Below, one piece after another: positions 48,551 through 54,355 of a stretch of DNA of 54,355 nucleotides. Position 1 is the stretch's first letter, and every line of letters begins with the position of its first letter. The stretch is from contig LT984854.1 in assembly GCA_900258555.1 (NCBI GenBank), positions 818,856 to 873,210 on the forward strand, in the 5' to 3' direction. The notes beneath the pieces are model-generated. The model was not told where the DNA came from and did not search any database. It was given only the letters and a program-made list of their open reading frames with translations. A program made the position numbers and the translations under genes. The DNA comes from an uncultured Desulfobacterium sp. (GTDB taxonomy: Bacteria; Desulfobacterota; DSM-4660; Desulfatiglandales; Desulfatiglandaceae).

Positions 48551-50098
48551 CTACCGGCTGTGAATCCGCCTTATGTGTATCAGTTTATCATCCTGCCATG
48601 TCGCCACCACTGCGACCACGCGGCCGGGTGCGCCTGCCGGCAGATCCCTTTTGCCCATCAGCATATGGACACGCCTGCCTTTGCGTACCTCGTTGAATCT
48701 CACCATGTCTCTCTTCATGCCTTTCCCTGGATAACTCAAGGTGAAAGACCGGGTATTGTAATTGAGGATGCCGGATTCCTTTGCGGCGGATTTAAGGATC
48801 TCTGCCATCTTTGCCGGAATCCCTTCACCGATACTTTTTACAGCCCCCAGCGTATCAGCCAGATTTGTCCCGGTACGGGCCAGTTTTTCGCGGCGAAGCG
48901 CCCTTGTTCCCCTGATGTTCTTATTCGCATCAAATGCCTGTTTAAATGTCTTTGTCTTGGCGAATGCATGGGAAACAGCTCCGACCGCATGAACAGAGGG
49001 ATCTCCCAGCAGGTTAAACTGCACCGCGGTTTTCAGATCAACAGGATCAAGGTGCGTATAGGCGCCTGCAAAACTGTGCCTTGCACGCAGGGCCGCCTCC
49101 CCTAAGGATGCCCCATTCAGCACCTCTTCCAGAAAGTACTGGCATATCAGATCAGCCTGGCCGTTTCCTTCGCTCGGGCCGTATGCTATGGTTGAGCTGC
49201 CAAAGTAGCCGTATGCGCCGTCACGCAGATAGGTGCTGCAGATGCCCGATTGCAGATCACTGTCCGCGGGATCGTAGAGCTCCGCCCCGTAGCAGCATTC
49301 AGCAGCCACCACTGTCCCGTTCATAATCTTCTTTATTAATTTTTTCGCTGAATGTGCCACAGGGTAGCTTTGGCCCTTCTGACCGTAGAAATTGGGGTCA
49401 CTCGGCGCACCGTGACAGTTTATAAAATGCACCCTTTTGCCCAGTTGGCTTGTGCTCCATGCGGGTCCTTTAGGAGGCGAGTTCGCCATGGCGGAGCTGG
49501 AACCGAACAGCCTGGTCAGGCTGAGTGAAGTGGATTCTTTCCAGACCTCGGCCGTTACACTGAAATATTTCTGAAAATCAGCACGGGCACGTGTCTTGTG
49601 CCTGGCAGATGTCCCCAGAAGGGAAACTAGGTAAGCGGGATCTTTAACGCCCGGAAGATCCGGCAGCCGGCCCACCACCCGAGTAGGTCCGATAAACTTG
49701 CTCGGCTCCTTGCTGTAAGGGGCCTCACACGCATAGGGGATGTCACTCGGCACCACCCTGTCCTCATCGCCGTTGGGATCATAGGCGGGGTTTTTTAGAT
49801 CCTGGTGCGGCAAGATATCCGGCGCTCCCAGGATCATGATGTAATCCGGCTGACAGGCCTTGTAAACAGAGTCTACAGCCTTTTTGACTGCAGCCTGGTC
49901 ATTCTTGTTTTTCACAACAGTACCATGAACTGCCTCCATATCCGGTTTAGAATCAACAGCCAAAAGCCTGGTTTCAAGTCCTCGTTTTTTGTCAGCAACA
50001 AGCAGACGGTCAATGGCCTGTTCGATGCGGGACACTTTGCTTCCATATTTTTCCCGCAAGGCACCCATGTTAGTTATAATGACTTTATCTACATCCAT
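48551..50098 (-). CDS. Cytosolic caspase/gingipain-like (clan CD, C25-like) cysteine peptidase
   Basis: 515 aa from the ATG at 50098, chosen because AGGAGG lies 9 nt upstream. A 5' ATG at 50119 has that AGGAGG inside its own frame. No signal peptide, unlike secreted gingipains. The catalytic dyad of clan CD is visible: His in HFINCHGAPS (H229) and Cys in VVAAECCYGAELYDP (C268 or C269). Before it comes PDYIMILGAPDILPHQD with PSDIPYA, the C25 N-terminal subdomain, and after it GAYGYFGSSTIAYGP and NLLGDPSVHA, the C25 C-terminal signature. The last ~120 residues are basic and unrecognised. Bacterial caspase-like proteins often serve defence or cell-death systems; the neighbouring TA genes fit, but function is inferred. 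Confidence 0.75.
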   Translation of the reverse strand: MDVDKVIITNMGALREKYGSKVSRIEQAIDRLLVADKKRGLETRLLAVDSKPDMEAVHGTVVKNKNDQAAVKKAVDSVYKACQPDYIMILGAPDILPHQDLKNPAYDPNGDEDRVVPSDIPYACEAPYSKEPSKFIGPTRVVGRLPDLPGVKDPAYLVSLLGTSARHKTRARADFQKYFSVTAEVWKESTSLSLTRLFGSSSAMANSPPKGPAWSTSQLGKRVHFINCHGAPSDPNFYGQKGQSYPVAHSAKKLIKKIMNGTVVAAECCYGAELYDPADSDLQSGICSTYLRDGAYGYFGSSTIAYGPSEGNGQADLICQYFLEEVLNGASLGEAALRARHSFAGAYTHLDPVDLKTAVQFNLLGDPSVHAVGAVSHAFAKTKTFKQAFDANKNIRGTRALRREKLARTGTNLADTLGAVKSIGEGIPAKMAEILKSAAKESGILNYNTRSFTLSYPGKGMKRDMVRFNEVRKGRRVHMLMGKRDLPAGAPGRVVAVVATWQDDKLIHIRRIHSR

Positions 50099-50107
50099 GT
50101 ACGCGTA

Positions 50108-50113
50108 CCTCCT
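50108..50113 (-). promoter_or_regulatory. Ribosome-binding site that fixes the caspase-like start
   Basis: Minus-strand AGGAGG, 9 nt before the ATG at 50098. It lies inside the reading frame of the upstream ATG at 50119, so the shorter start is the functional one. Confidence 0.75.
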
Positions 50114-50172
50114 GTTCATGTTTTTTTAAGTCAACAATTCAACAATGTGTCCATCTCTCTCATGAAATAAGT

Positions 50173-50418
50173 TTATTCAGAACTCGCTATATCGGCAGCA
50201 TCTTTGCGCAGTTGCGTGAGTATTTCTTTTATCTCAGTTGAGTACTCTTCCGGGGCGCTGATATGACCCCATCCCTTCTGAGTCTGGTACAGCCCATCAA
50301 AAGCTGTATCATAATAGGATCGTAGACGATGAGGGATACTGCGTTCATTGAGAATAGATTCAAGCAATTGCGCTTCGAATTCATTTTCCAGCGTATCTAT
50401 TTCTATGTAATCATTCAT
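50173..50418 (-). CDS. Small DUF2007-like protein
   Basis: 81 aa. DTLENEFEAQLLESILNERSIPHRL is the start of the DUF2007 'putative signal-transducing protein' fold (a small ferredoxin-like alpha/beta domain), followed by GWGHISAPEEYSTEIKEILTQL. No catalytic motif. It precedes the caspase-like gene on the same strand by 75 bp and may be cotranscribed with it. Partner or regulator role is conjecture. Confidence 0.65.
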   Translation of the reverse strand: MNDYIEIDTLENEFEAQLLESILNERSIPHRLRSYYDTAFDGLYQTQKGWGHISAPEEYSTEIKEILTQLRKDAADIASSE

Positions 50419-50457
50419 TTCTTTCTTCTAAAAAAAATATGTAAGCAGTAGGAGGGT

Positions 50458-50497
50458 GTTAGATTTTAAAGTTTCGCTGGAAGCCCTTTAAACTAAC
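50458..50497. repeat. Imperfect hairpin between the MazF-type and DUF2007-like genes
   Basis: GTTAG-(AT)-TTTAAAG (50458-50471) pairs with CTTTAAACTAAC (50486-50497): 12 bp with a 2-nt bulge. On the minus strand an eight-T run follows only 18 nt later, so it is a poor terminator. Confidence 0.3.
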
Positions 50498-50583
50498 AAA
50501 ATCCCACTTTTCATACATATTTTAGTTTTTGCGGTCCCCCAGTCCCGCCTATTTTCATTCAGCCGACTCCCACAAGTGGTTGG

Positions 50584-50922
50584 CTAACCGCCGATTATTT
50601 CATTTAGTCCTTCAATAACAAGAGAAAGCTCTTCATCGGTTACGGTTGTGATTTTCTTTCCAATGCGCTTTATAGAAAGCGTTCTGAGCTGGCTTATTTT
50701 AACCCAAGATTTTTTTGGGAGTCTTTTCTTCTCAAGTTCCAGGGTCAGAGGAAAACCCGCTCGCTGCGCCTGGCTGGTTAGCGCAACCGCGATAACTGTC
50801 CCGGACCTTTCATTAAAAACATTGTGACTTAAAATAAGAACAGGGCGTAAACCGCCCTGTTCGTTCCCAATTACCGGGTTTAAATCGGCCCAGCAGATAT
50901 CGCCTCTCAATATTCTGGCCAT
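50584..50922 (-). CDS. mazF: MazF/PemK-family endoribonuclease toxin
   Basis: 112 aa. [26 protein letters not shown] is the family's opening beta-barrel motif with the conserved Arg-Pro; [14 protein letters not shown] and [16 protein letters not shown] follow. MazF toxins cut mRNA at short sequences when the antitoxin is degraded. The gene overlaps the upstream antitoxin gene by 16 bp, the normal antitoxin-first order. Confidence 0.93.
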   Translation of the reverse strand: MARILRGDICWADLNPVIGNEQGGLRPVLILSHNVFNERSGTVIAVALTSQAQRAGFPLTLELEKKRLPKKSWVKISQLRTLSIKRIGKKITTVTDEELSLVIEGLNEIIGG

Positions 50923-51149
50923 TCTTCCAACTCCGATTTGAAACCCTCTTCAGCTAAAGACTGTTCAAAATCAGGATCAAGTTTTGCGCACTCTTGGGCT
51001 AAACGGCTTTTTTGCATCCGATTCAATTTTTCCATTACCGCTTCCTGGATTGCCTTGCTGCGGTTTGGAAAAGTTTTTGATTTTACAAGAAGATCAAGTT
51101 GTTTTACCATGTCATTGTCTAGGGTAATAGCTATTTTTGAAGCAGCCAT
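50907..51149 (-). CDS. Ribbon-helix-helix antitoxin of the MazF-type toxin
   Basis: 80 aa from the ATG at 51149, which has GGAGG 8 nt upstream; the ATG at 51155 is too close to it. [20 protein letters not shown] and [16 protein letters not shown] form a ribbon-helix-helix DNA-binding domain. The acidic C terminus (ELEEWPEY) would wrap the toxin. It neutralises the toxin and probably represses the operon through the inverted repeat just upstream. Confidence 0.88.
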   Translation of the reverse strand: MAASKIAITLDNDMVKQLDLLVKSKTFPNRSKAIQEAVMEKLNRMQKSRLAQECAKLDPDFEQSLAEEGFKSELEEWPEY

Positions 51150-51162
51150 TTCCATCACCTCC

Positions 51163-51183
51163 GGTATGATAATAAATCATACC
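51163..51183. promoter_or_regulatory. Operator-like inverted repeat of the mazF operon
   Basis: GGTATGAT-AATAA-ATCATACC, perfect 8-bp arms, directly upstream of the antitoxin ribosome-binding site. Ribbon-helix-helix antitoxins commonly bind such sites to autoregulate. Confidence 0.6.
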
Positions 51184-51318
51184 AACCATGATTTCAAGAA
51201 AATATTTTATGCCTTTCATCAAAGAATGAAAATCAGGGCCAGCAATCTTGGTGAGTCATATAGTAGACTTGATCCGTTCCGCCGTTGGGTCCGTCTCAAG
51301 CGTAATGTTAACCGCCTA

Positions 51319-51738
51319 TTATAATTTCCAAGGATTTATTATAGGAATTTTACTACTTGTGTAGTCCTCTTCATTTCGGGTTATAAGCGTTAAATTATGA
51401 GTGTAAGTAGTAGCGGCAATTAATCCATCGATAGATGACATTGGAAGTCCATTTTTCTCAGCATTCGCCTGTATAATTCCCCAGGTATCCGCAACCATCA
51501 AATCTATGGGAATAATTCTTTCTTGATATTCTTCGAGTATCGTATTCAGCCAAAGTGCTAATTCTTGCTTTTTTTTAGAATCTGGTAATTTCGTAATACC
51601 TTTACGAACTTCACCAATTGTGATTACACTTAAAAATAGCATCTCAGATGAAATGTCTTTTAGCCATGAAATCACTTTTTCATGTGGCACGGGTTTTACA
51701 AATTCTGAGATAACGCAAGTATCAAGTAGATATTTCAA
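51319..51738 (-). CDS. vapC: PIN-domain toxin (VapC-type)
   Basis: 139 aa. YLLDTCVISEFVKP holds the first catalytic Asp, then SVITIGEVRKGI with the conserved Glu, the MSSIDGLIAATTYTHNLTL stretch with Asp, and TRNEEDY with the last acidic residues. This is the complete PIN nuclease set; family members cleave tRNA or rRNA. Start overlaps the antitoxin stop (ATGA). Second TA pair within 1.1 kb. Confidence 0.92.
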   Translation of the reverse strand: MKYLLDTCVISEFVKPVPHEKVISWLKDISSEMLFLSVITIGEVRKGITKLPDSKKKQELALWLNTILEEYQERIIPIDLMVADTWGIIQANAEKNGLPMSSIDGLIAATTYTHNLTLITRNEEDYTSSKIPIINPWKL

Positions 51739-51986
51739 AATTCAATACTCCTAGGTAAATCATTTTGCCTTTTAAATTCAAAGTCTTGATCAACTTTAGG
51801 ACAACTTAAAAGGACTTCCTTAAACGAGGGTTTTGCAAGGATTAAGGTCTCATAGTCTTTAATTGAAATAACAACTACGGCTTCTAAGCCTCGCCTGGTA
51901 ACATATTGCGGCCCTTTTTTAAGAGCTTGTTCAACTAATTTACTGAAATGGCTTTTTGCATCTTGAAGTTTCCAACTAGTTTTCAT
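51735..51986 (-). CDS. Phd/YefM-family antitoxin
   Basis: 83 aa. SWKLQDAKSHFSKLVEQALK and GPQYVTRRGLEAVVVISIKDYE form the Phd/YefM DNA-binding fold. The C terminus (QDFEFKRQNDLPRSIEF) is the disordered toxin-binding part. It pairs with the PIN toxin through a 4-bp overlap. GGAGG site before the ATG at 51986. A 12-bp palindrome lies 29-40 bp upstream. Confidence 0.92.
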   Translation of the reverse strand: MKTSWKLQDAKSHFSKLVEQALKKGPQYVTRRGLEAVVVISIKDYETLILAKPSFKEVLLSCPKVDQDFEFKRQNDLPRSIEF

Positions 51987-52014
51987 ATTATCACCTCCCT
52001 ATCTCCAGCCTAGT

Positions 52015-52026
52015 CTGACTAGTCAG
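52015..52026. promoter_or_regulatory. Palindromic operator candidate of the Phd/PIN operon
   Basis: CTGACTAGTCAG is a perfect 12-bp palindrome, with TAGTC repeated directly just outside. It is 29-40 bp upstream of the antitoxin start, the usual site of autoregulation by Phd/YefM proteins. Confidence 0.5.
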
Positions 52027-52115
52027 GTTAATGTCTTTATAGATTTCTGTCAAGAATTAAATCAATATGGAATTACGTCTTAACTCAAGGCAGTTAACAC
52101 TATGATGAGCCGCCG

Positions 52116-52543
52116 GTGCGGTAGGCACTGGGGCTGGTAAAGCCCTTTCTCGTTTTGACCACCCTATTTCACCGGGCGTCCCAATCCTTAGGGTTACTAC
52201 ACCGAGTTCTTTCCAGGGCCAAATATCATGTCGTAAAGCCTCCCGTATTGCAGGAATTGGTATTCGGTCGGAACAACCTCTCTAACCGAAGGACCGAACA
52301 TGAAGAAAGTGTCAGGCCTCATGTGCTCTGGCAGACAAATTAGAATGAGGGAGCCATAATTCGGGCGCGACATGGAATCACCTGCCACGGAGGCCAATCT
52401 ACAGTAACCGCTTTCTGTCAAAGAACTGAGGGTTGCTACTTTGATCCGGCTACGGCCCGATCTTCTTCGTGAACCGCCCGGTGAGGACCCGCATGCCGTG
52501 GTGGTGTGGGGAGGGGGAGTTAAAATCTCCCCCTTACCCGATT
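52116..52543 (+). mobile_element. ORF-less or decayed group II intron (5' boundary uncertain)
   Basis: The 3' end is the firm part. A domain V-like hairpin at 52473-52507 has a 9-bp lower stem (ACCGCCCGG...), a CGC triad, a 2-nt TG bulge on the 3' side and the loop GACC. Next comes a domain VI-like stem GGGGGAG-TTAAAAT-CTCCCCC (52513-52533) and the end CCCGATT. An extra T in the lower stem and an A-G mismatch in the upper stem show decay. GTGCG at 52116 matches the GUGYG 5' consensus but is a short motif. There is no reverse transcriptase. Confidence 0.5.
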
Positions 52544-52548
52544 AAACT

Positions 52549-53563
52549 TCAAGATTGTTTTTGTCTTTTGCGCCACGTATCGGATAACTGCCAGTGGCTG
52601 TCGCCAGGAAGTTTTATTTCCCAATCACGCCAACCATTTCTACTTGTTTTTGTTACTTCTACGGAAGCTGCGGAAAAAGAAGAAAACGATCCAAACCTAT
52701 CGATCTGAAGTCGTCCATTTTTAATTATTCCATTATATTGAGAACCTTTGTATGAGAACTGGCAGACCGTTCCGTCAGGAGGAAATGATTTAGATATCCT
52801 CGTGTTTTCTCGTGGTATATGAATAATTGCATTACCAGGAGATTCTTGAAGCACTTGAGGAGATGCATTCTTGACCCTATTTTCGGAAATACTGGAGTGC
52901 TCAACATAATCACTGATAAAATTGACGATTTGTTCCCGTTCAGCTCTGTGGCCACAAATCTTTTCGAGAGTCTCGCTGATAATTTCCACTAGAAGTTCGT
53001 CAGGTTCTGAGATTATTTTACTCCATGCCTTCGGTAGATTTTTTTATCTCGTTTTCTTTCACTCGCCCTTTCAACAGGGTCTCAGCGACTCTGATGGCCG
53101 CCTCTGTTTCCACACTCTTTCGTGAGAGAAATTCAACGAATCTCTTTGCGGAGTCCTCCGGGTCTTGTTGGGTGATGTCAATGGCAAAATATTTCCTCTG
53201 CTCCCAACTGCCCTCGCTCAGAGGAAGGTAGAACCACCAAGTCACTCCATTTGTTAAAACGGCCAATCTTACGCCCTCTTGAAAAGAATAATCCAAGAGC
53301 TGCTTTTGATGGCCTTCTAAGTCTTCCTTAACTTTCTTTACCTCAAGGAAAACCTTGTTTGAACTATTGATGCGTAGAGAATAGTCGACTCTTCTATTTG
53401 CAAGAGAATGCTCAGGCTTGACCTCCTCCGCATCAAAAATTTGCCAACCCAACTCGTTGAGTAGCCGCAGTATGATGGCTTGTTTGGTAGTAGCTTCATC
53501 AAACGTGCCTATTCGCTCGTTTGATCTGATATCCAAAATCAGGTTCTTTATTTTCTTATCCAA
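52549..53563 (-). pseudogene. HsdR_N-RAMA type I restriction-like protein, split by a frameshift
   Basis: Two frames make one protein. 53563-53018 (181 aa) has an HsdR_N-type nuclease domain: FDEATTKQAIILRLLNELGW, RRVDYSLRINSS and KVFLEVKK (PD-(D/E)xK nuclease core). 52989-52549 has no real start of its own and ends in a RAMA domain (FSYKGSQYNGIIKNGRL, SFSAASVEVTKTSRNGW, WQLSDTWRKR). Between them, dropping one A from the 7-A run (minus strand; T7 at 53039-53045) joins the frames smoothly through KAWSKIISEPDELLVEIISE. The stop at 53018-53020 is only met in the unshifted frame. Disrupted gene, slippery site or sequencing error are the options. The protein may recognise modified DNA. Confidence 0.8.
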
Positions 53564-53689
53564 CTGGCTTCTCCATTATTGGGTGTTTAACATCAACATC
53601 AGCAGCTTGGCCGATGCATGTTTTTGTTGGGGCTTTAGAGATACTGAGCCCCAAGTTAACAAGTTAGCGCGTGCCGTTCTCGGCGGAGG

Positions 53690-53887
53690 TCAGTCATGAA
53701 TGGTTTTGACCCTCCCCACCAAGCCGTTTTCCAAGCGAACCTTGATCCCATGGGGATGTGTGGGGGATTTTGTCAAAATATCCCGGACGATGCCTTCAGT
53801 AAGCCTTCCGGTTCTCTGGTCTTGCTTTAAAACAATGTAAACTTTCAAGCCGGGTAAGATATCGGCTCTTTTGGTTCCGTCACTCAT
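53690..53887 (-). CDS. ywbE: YwbE-family protein (DUF2196)
   Basis: 65 aa, the family's usual length. ADILPGLKVYIVLKQDQRTG, then TEGIVRDILTKSPTHPHGIK and VRLENGLVGRVKTI match the conserved YwbE/DUF2196 pattern, a small beta-barrel of unknown role. It lies upstream of the broken restriction-like gene on the same strand, separated by 126 bp with nothing evident. Confidence 0.88.
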   Translation of the reverse strand: MSDGTKRADILPGLKVYIVLKQDQRTGRLTEGIVRDILTKSPTHPHGIKVRLENGLVGRVKTIHD

Positions 53888-53959
53888 TTACGTTTTCCTT
53901 TATTTCTTTTATGAGCTTGAGACTATTCTTGTCCTAAGATCATGTTTGTGCGGGGCACA

Positions 53960-54058
53960 GGGACGCCCCTATCTTGTTAACTTACCATAGTATTACGCTG
54001 ATTTTCCCAATAAAATAGTCTCCATAAGATAATTAAGTTAATAAGTTTAGGGCGTCCC
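53960..54058. mobile_element. MITE-like element with 25-bp terminal inverted repeats
   Basis: Both ends begin GGGACGCCC reading inwards. The full 25-bp ends (53960-53984 and 54034-54058) match at 21 of 25 positions, including TTAACTTA at the inner edge. The 49-bp centre is AT-rich and codes for nothing. Size and structure suit a non-autonomous transposable element. No clear target duplication is visible. Confidence 0.6.
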
Positions 54059-54105
54059 AATGCCCTCCCCAATTTCAAAACCCAATTTCAAATAAACATT
54101 CATTA

Positions 54106-54203
54106 TCCGGCTACGGCCCGATAAGCTCTGTGAAACGCCCAGTGCGGACCCGCATGCTCGGTGTTGTGGGGAGGGGGAGTTAAAATCTCCCCCTTACCCG
54201 ATT
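54106..54203 (+). mobile_element. Second group II intron-like 3' end (domains V-VI only)
   Basis: Aligns with 52445-52543: same CCGGCTACGGCCCGAT lead-in, domain V-like hairpin from 54134 (AACGCCCAG stem, CGC triad, TG bulge) and an identical domain VI stem ending CCCGATT. One C-C mismatch lies in the lower stem. No intron 5' part and no reverse transcriptase are in front of it, so it is an isolated remnant. Confidence 0.5.
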
Positions 54204-54273
54204 GGAATTATGTGTCATGACCCCAGAACTCCTCCTCAGAACTCCCCATTAGGGTTATTCAACCTGAGGCAAT

Positions 54274-54355
54274 TTAAGACCTGGGCATGTACTTGTTGTC
54301 TGGGGTGGCGGGAGGCATGGTTTTGTTGAAGTTGAAGAAGGAAAAGAGCTGGGCG
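54274..54355 (-). CDS. Possible C-terminal end of a gene running off the window
   Basis: An open minus-strand frame enters at the window edge and stops at 54274-54276. Its last 26 residues include FSFFNFNKTMPPATPDNKYM, protein-like but unassigned. Too short to judge. Confidence 0.25.
   Translation of the reverse strand, partial: AQLFSFFNFNKTMPPATPDNKYMPRS

Larger units (their letters stand above)
51987..52548. other. 562-bp non-coding stretch: TA operator then a decayed group II intron
   Basis: Holds the antitoxin promoter/operator, then from about 52116 sequence without coding character that ends in a group II intron-like domain V-VI (52473-52540). A 74-codon minus frame here has no ribosome-binding site and no recognisable protein. 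Confidence 0.5.
53888..54273. other. 386-bp gene-free stretch with a MITE-like element and an intron 3' end
   Basis: Holds the 99-bp MITE-like element (53960-54058) and the second group II intron-like 3' end (54106-54203). Between them is a short tandem-like CCAATTTCAAA pair (about 54069-54092). No gene. Confidence 0.5.

Noticed and set aside
52197-52421. 74-codon minus-strand open frame
   Set aside because: Lies within the intron-like sequence, has no ribosome-binding site and no family resemblance.

Overview
The window looks like the chromosome of a strict anaerobe of the Desulfobacterota (former Deltaproteobacteria). This is inferred from gene content: desulfoferrodoxin, a rubredoxin:oxygen oxidoreductase-type flavodiiron protein, rubredoxins of the two Desulfovibrio styles, a DVU0298-family HEAT-repeat protein, a c7-like multihaem cytochrome, a Ni-CO dehydrogenase and an NtrC-type phosphorelay. 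No rRNA, tRNA or CRISPR array was seen.

Layout. (1) 73-10202: a C-terminally clipped LolA-like gene, then two orphan periplasmic binding proteins, a membrane-tethered TlpA-like thioredoxin and a MauE/DoxX-like membrane protein. These are followed by a hybrid sensor kinase, a second kinase with an N-terminal receiver, and a sigma-54 activator. It reads as one envelope-sensing and redox module. (2) 10382-13660: three accessory genes: a leaderless HEXXH metzincin-like protein, an exported protein of unknown function, and an internally duplicated protein that resembles (from memory) small proteins beside type VI secretion effectors. (3) 13731-15665: htpG on the minus strand, then 0.5 kb of gene-free DNA rich in inverted repeats. 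(4) 16176-32703: an unusually dense oxygen, oxidative-stress and Fe-S repair island, all on the plus strand. It holds three rubredoxins, two full rubrerythrins, a ferritin-like protein, desulfoferrodoxin, a flavodoxin, a soluble PAS kinase, a flavodiiron O2 reductase, Hsp20, a Lon-like protease, an exported Ni superoxide dismutase, DVU0298-SufC-SufB, a glutaredoxin with a ferredoxin:thioredoxin reductase catalytic chain, CDF and ZIP metal transporters, thiol peroxidase, a triheme cytochrome and several unrecognised small Cys-rich proteins. (5) 32898-36802: cooS, a strong terminator, a CoA-disulfide-reductase-like flavoprotein and two small proteins. (6) 36871-45988: NADP-isocitrate dehydrogenase, aconitase, 6-phosphogluconate dehydrogenase, G6PDH, a DHH phosphoesterase, 6-phosphogluconolactonase, a nitroreductase and a VOC protein. 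This block would supply NADPH and 2-oxoglutarate. (7) 46047-48515 minus: a single-subunit molybdopterin enzyme and a small protein. (8) 48551-54355: an accessory, defence-like region. It holds a cytosolic caspase/gingipain-like peptidase, a MazF-type and a PIN/Phd toxin-antitoxin pair with palindromic operators, two decayed group II intron 3' ends, an HsdR_N-RAMA gene broken in a 7-A run, ywbE and a 99-bp MITE-like element.

How it fits together (inference). Rubredoxin and flavodoxin feed electrons to the flavodiiron protein, rubrerythrins and desulfoferrodoxin. Ni-SOD would act outside the cytoplasm. SufCB, the Lon-like protease and the heat-shock proteins would repair damage, and the isocitrate/pentose-phosphate genes would supply NADPH. 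The points most worth a second look are the metzincin cassette, the Ni-SOD whose predicted signal-peptide cut exposes the metal hook, the caspase-like protein beside TA systems, the frameshifted HsdR_N-RAMA gene, and the terminator that runs straight into the next gene's ribosome-binding site.
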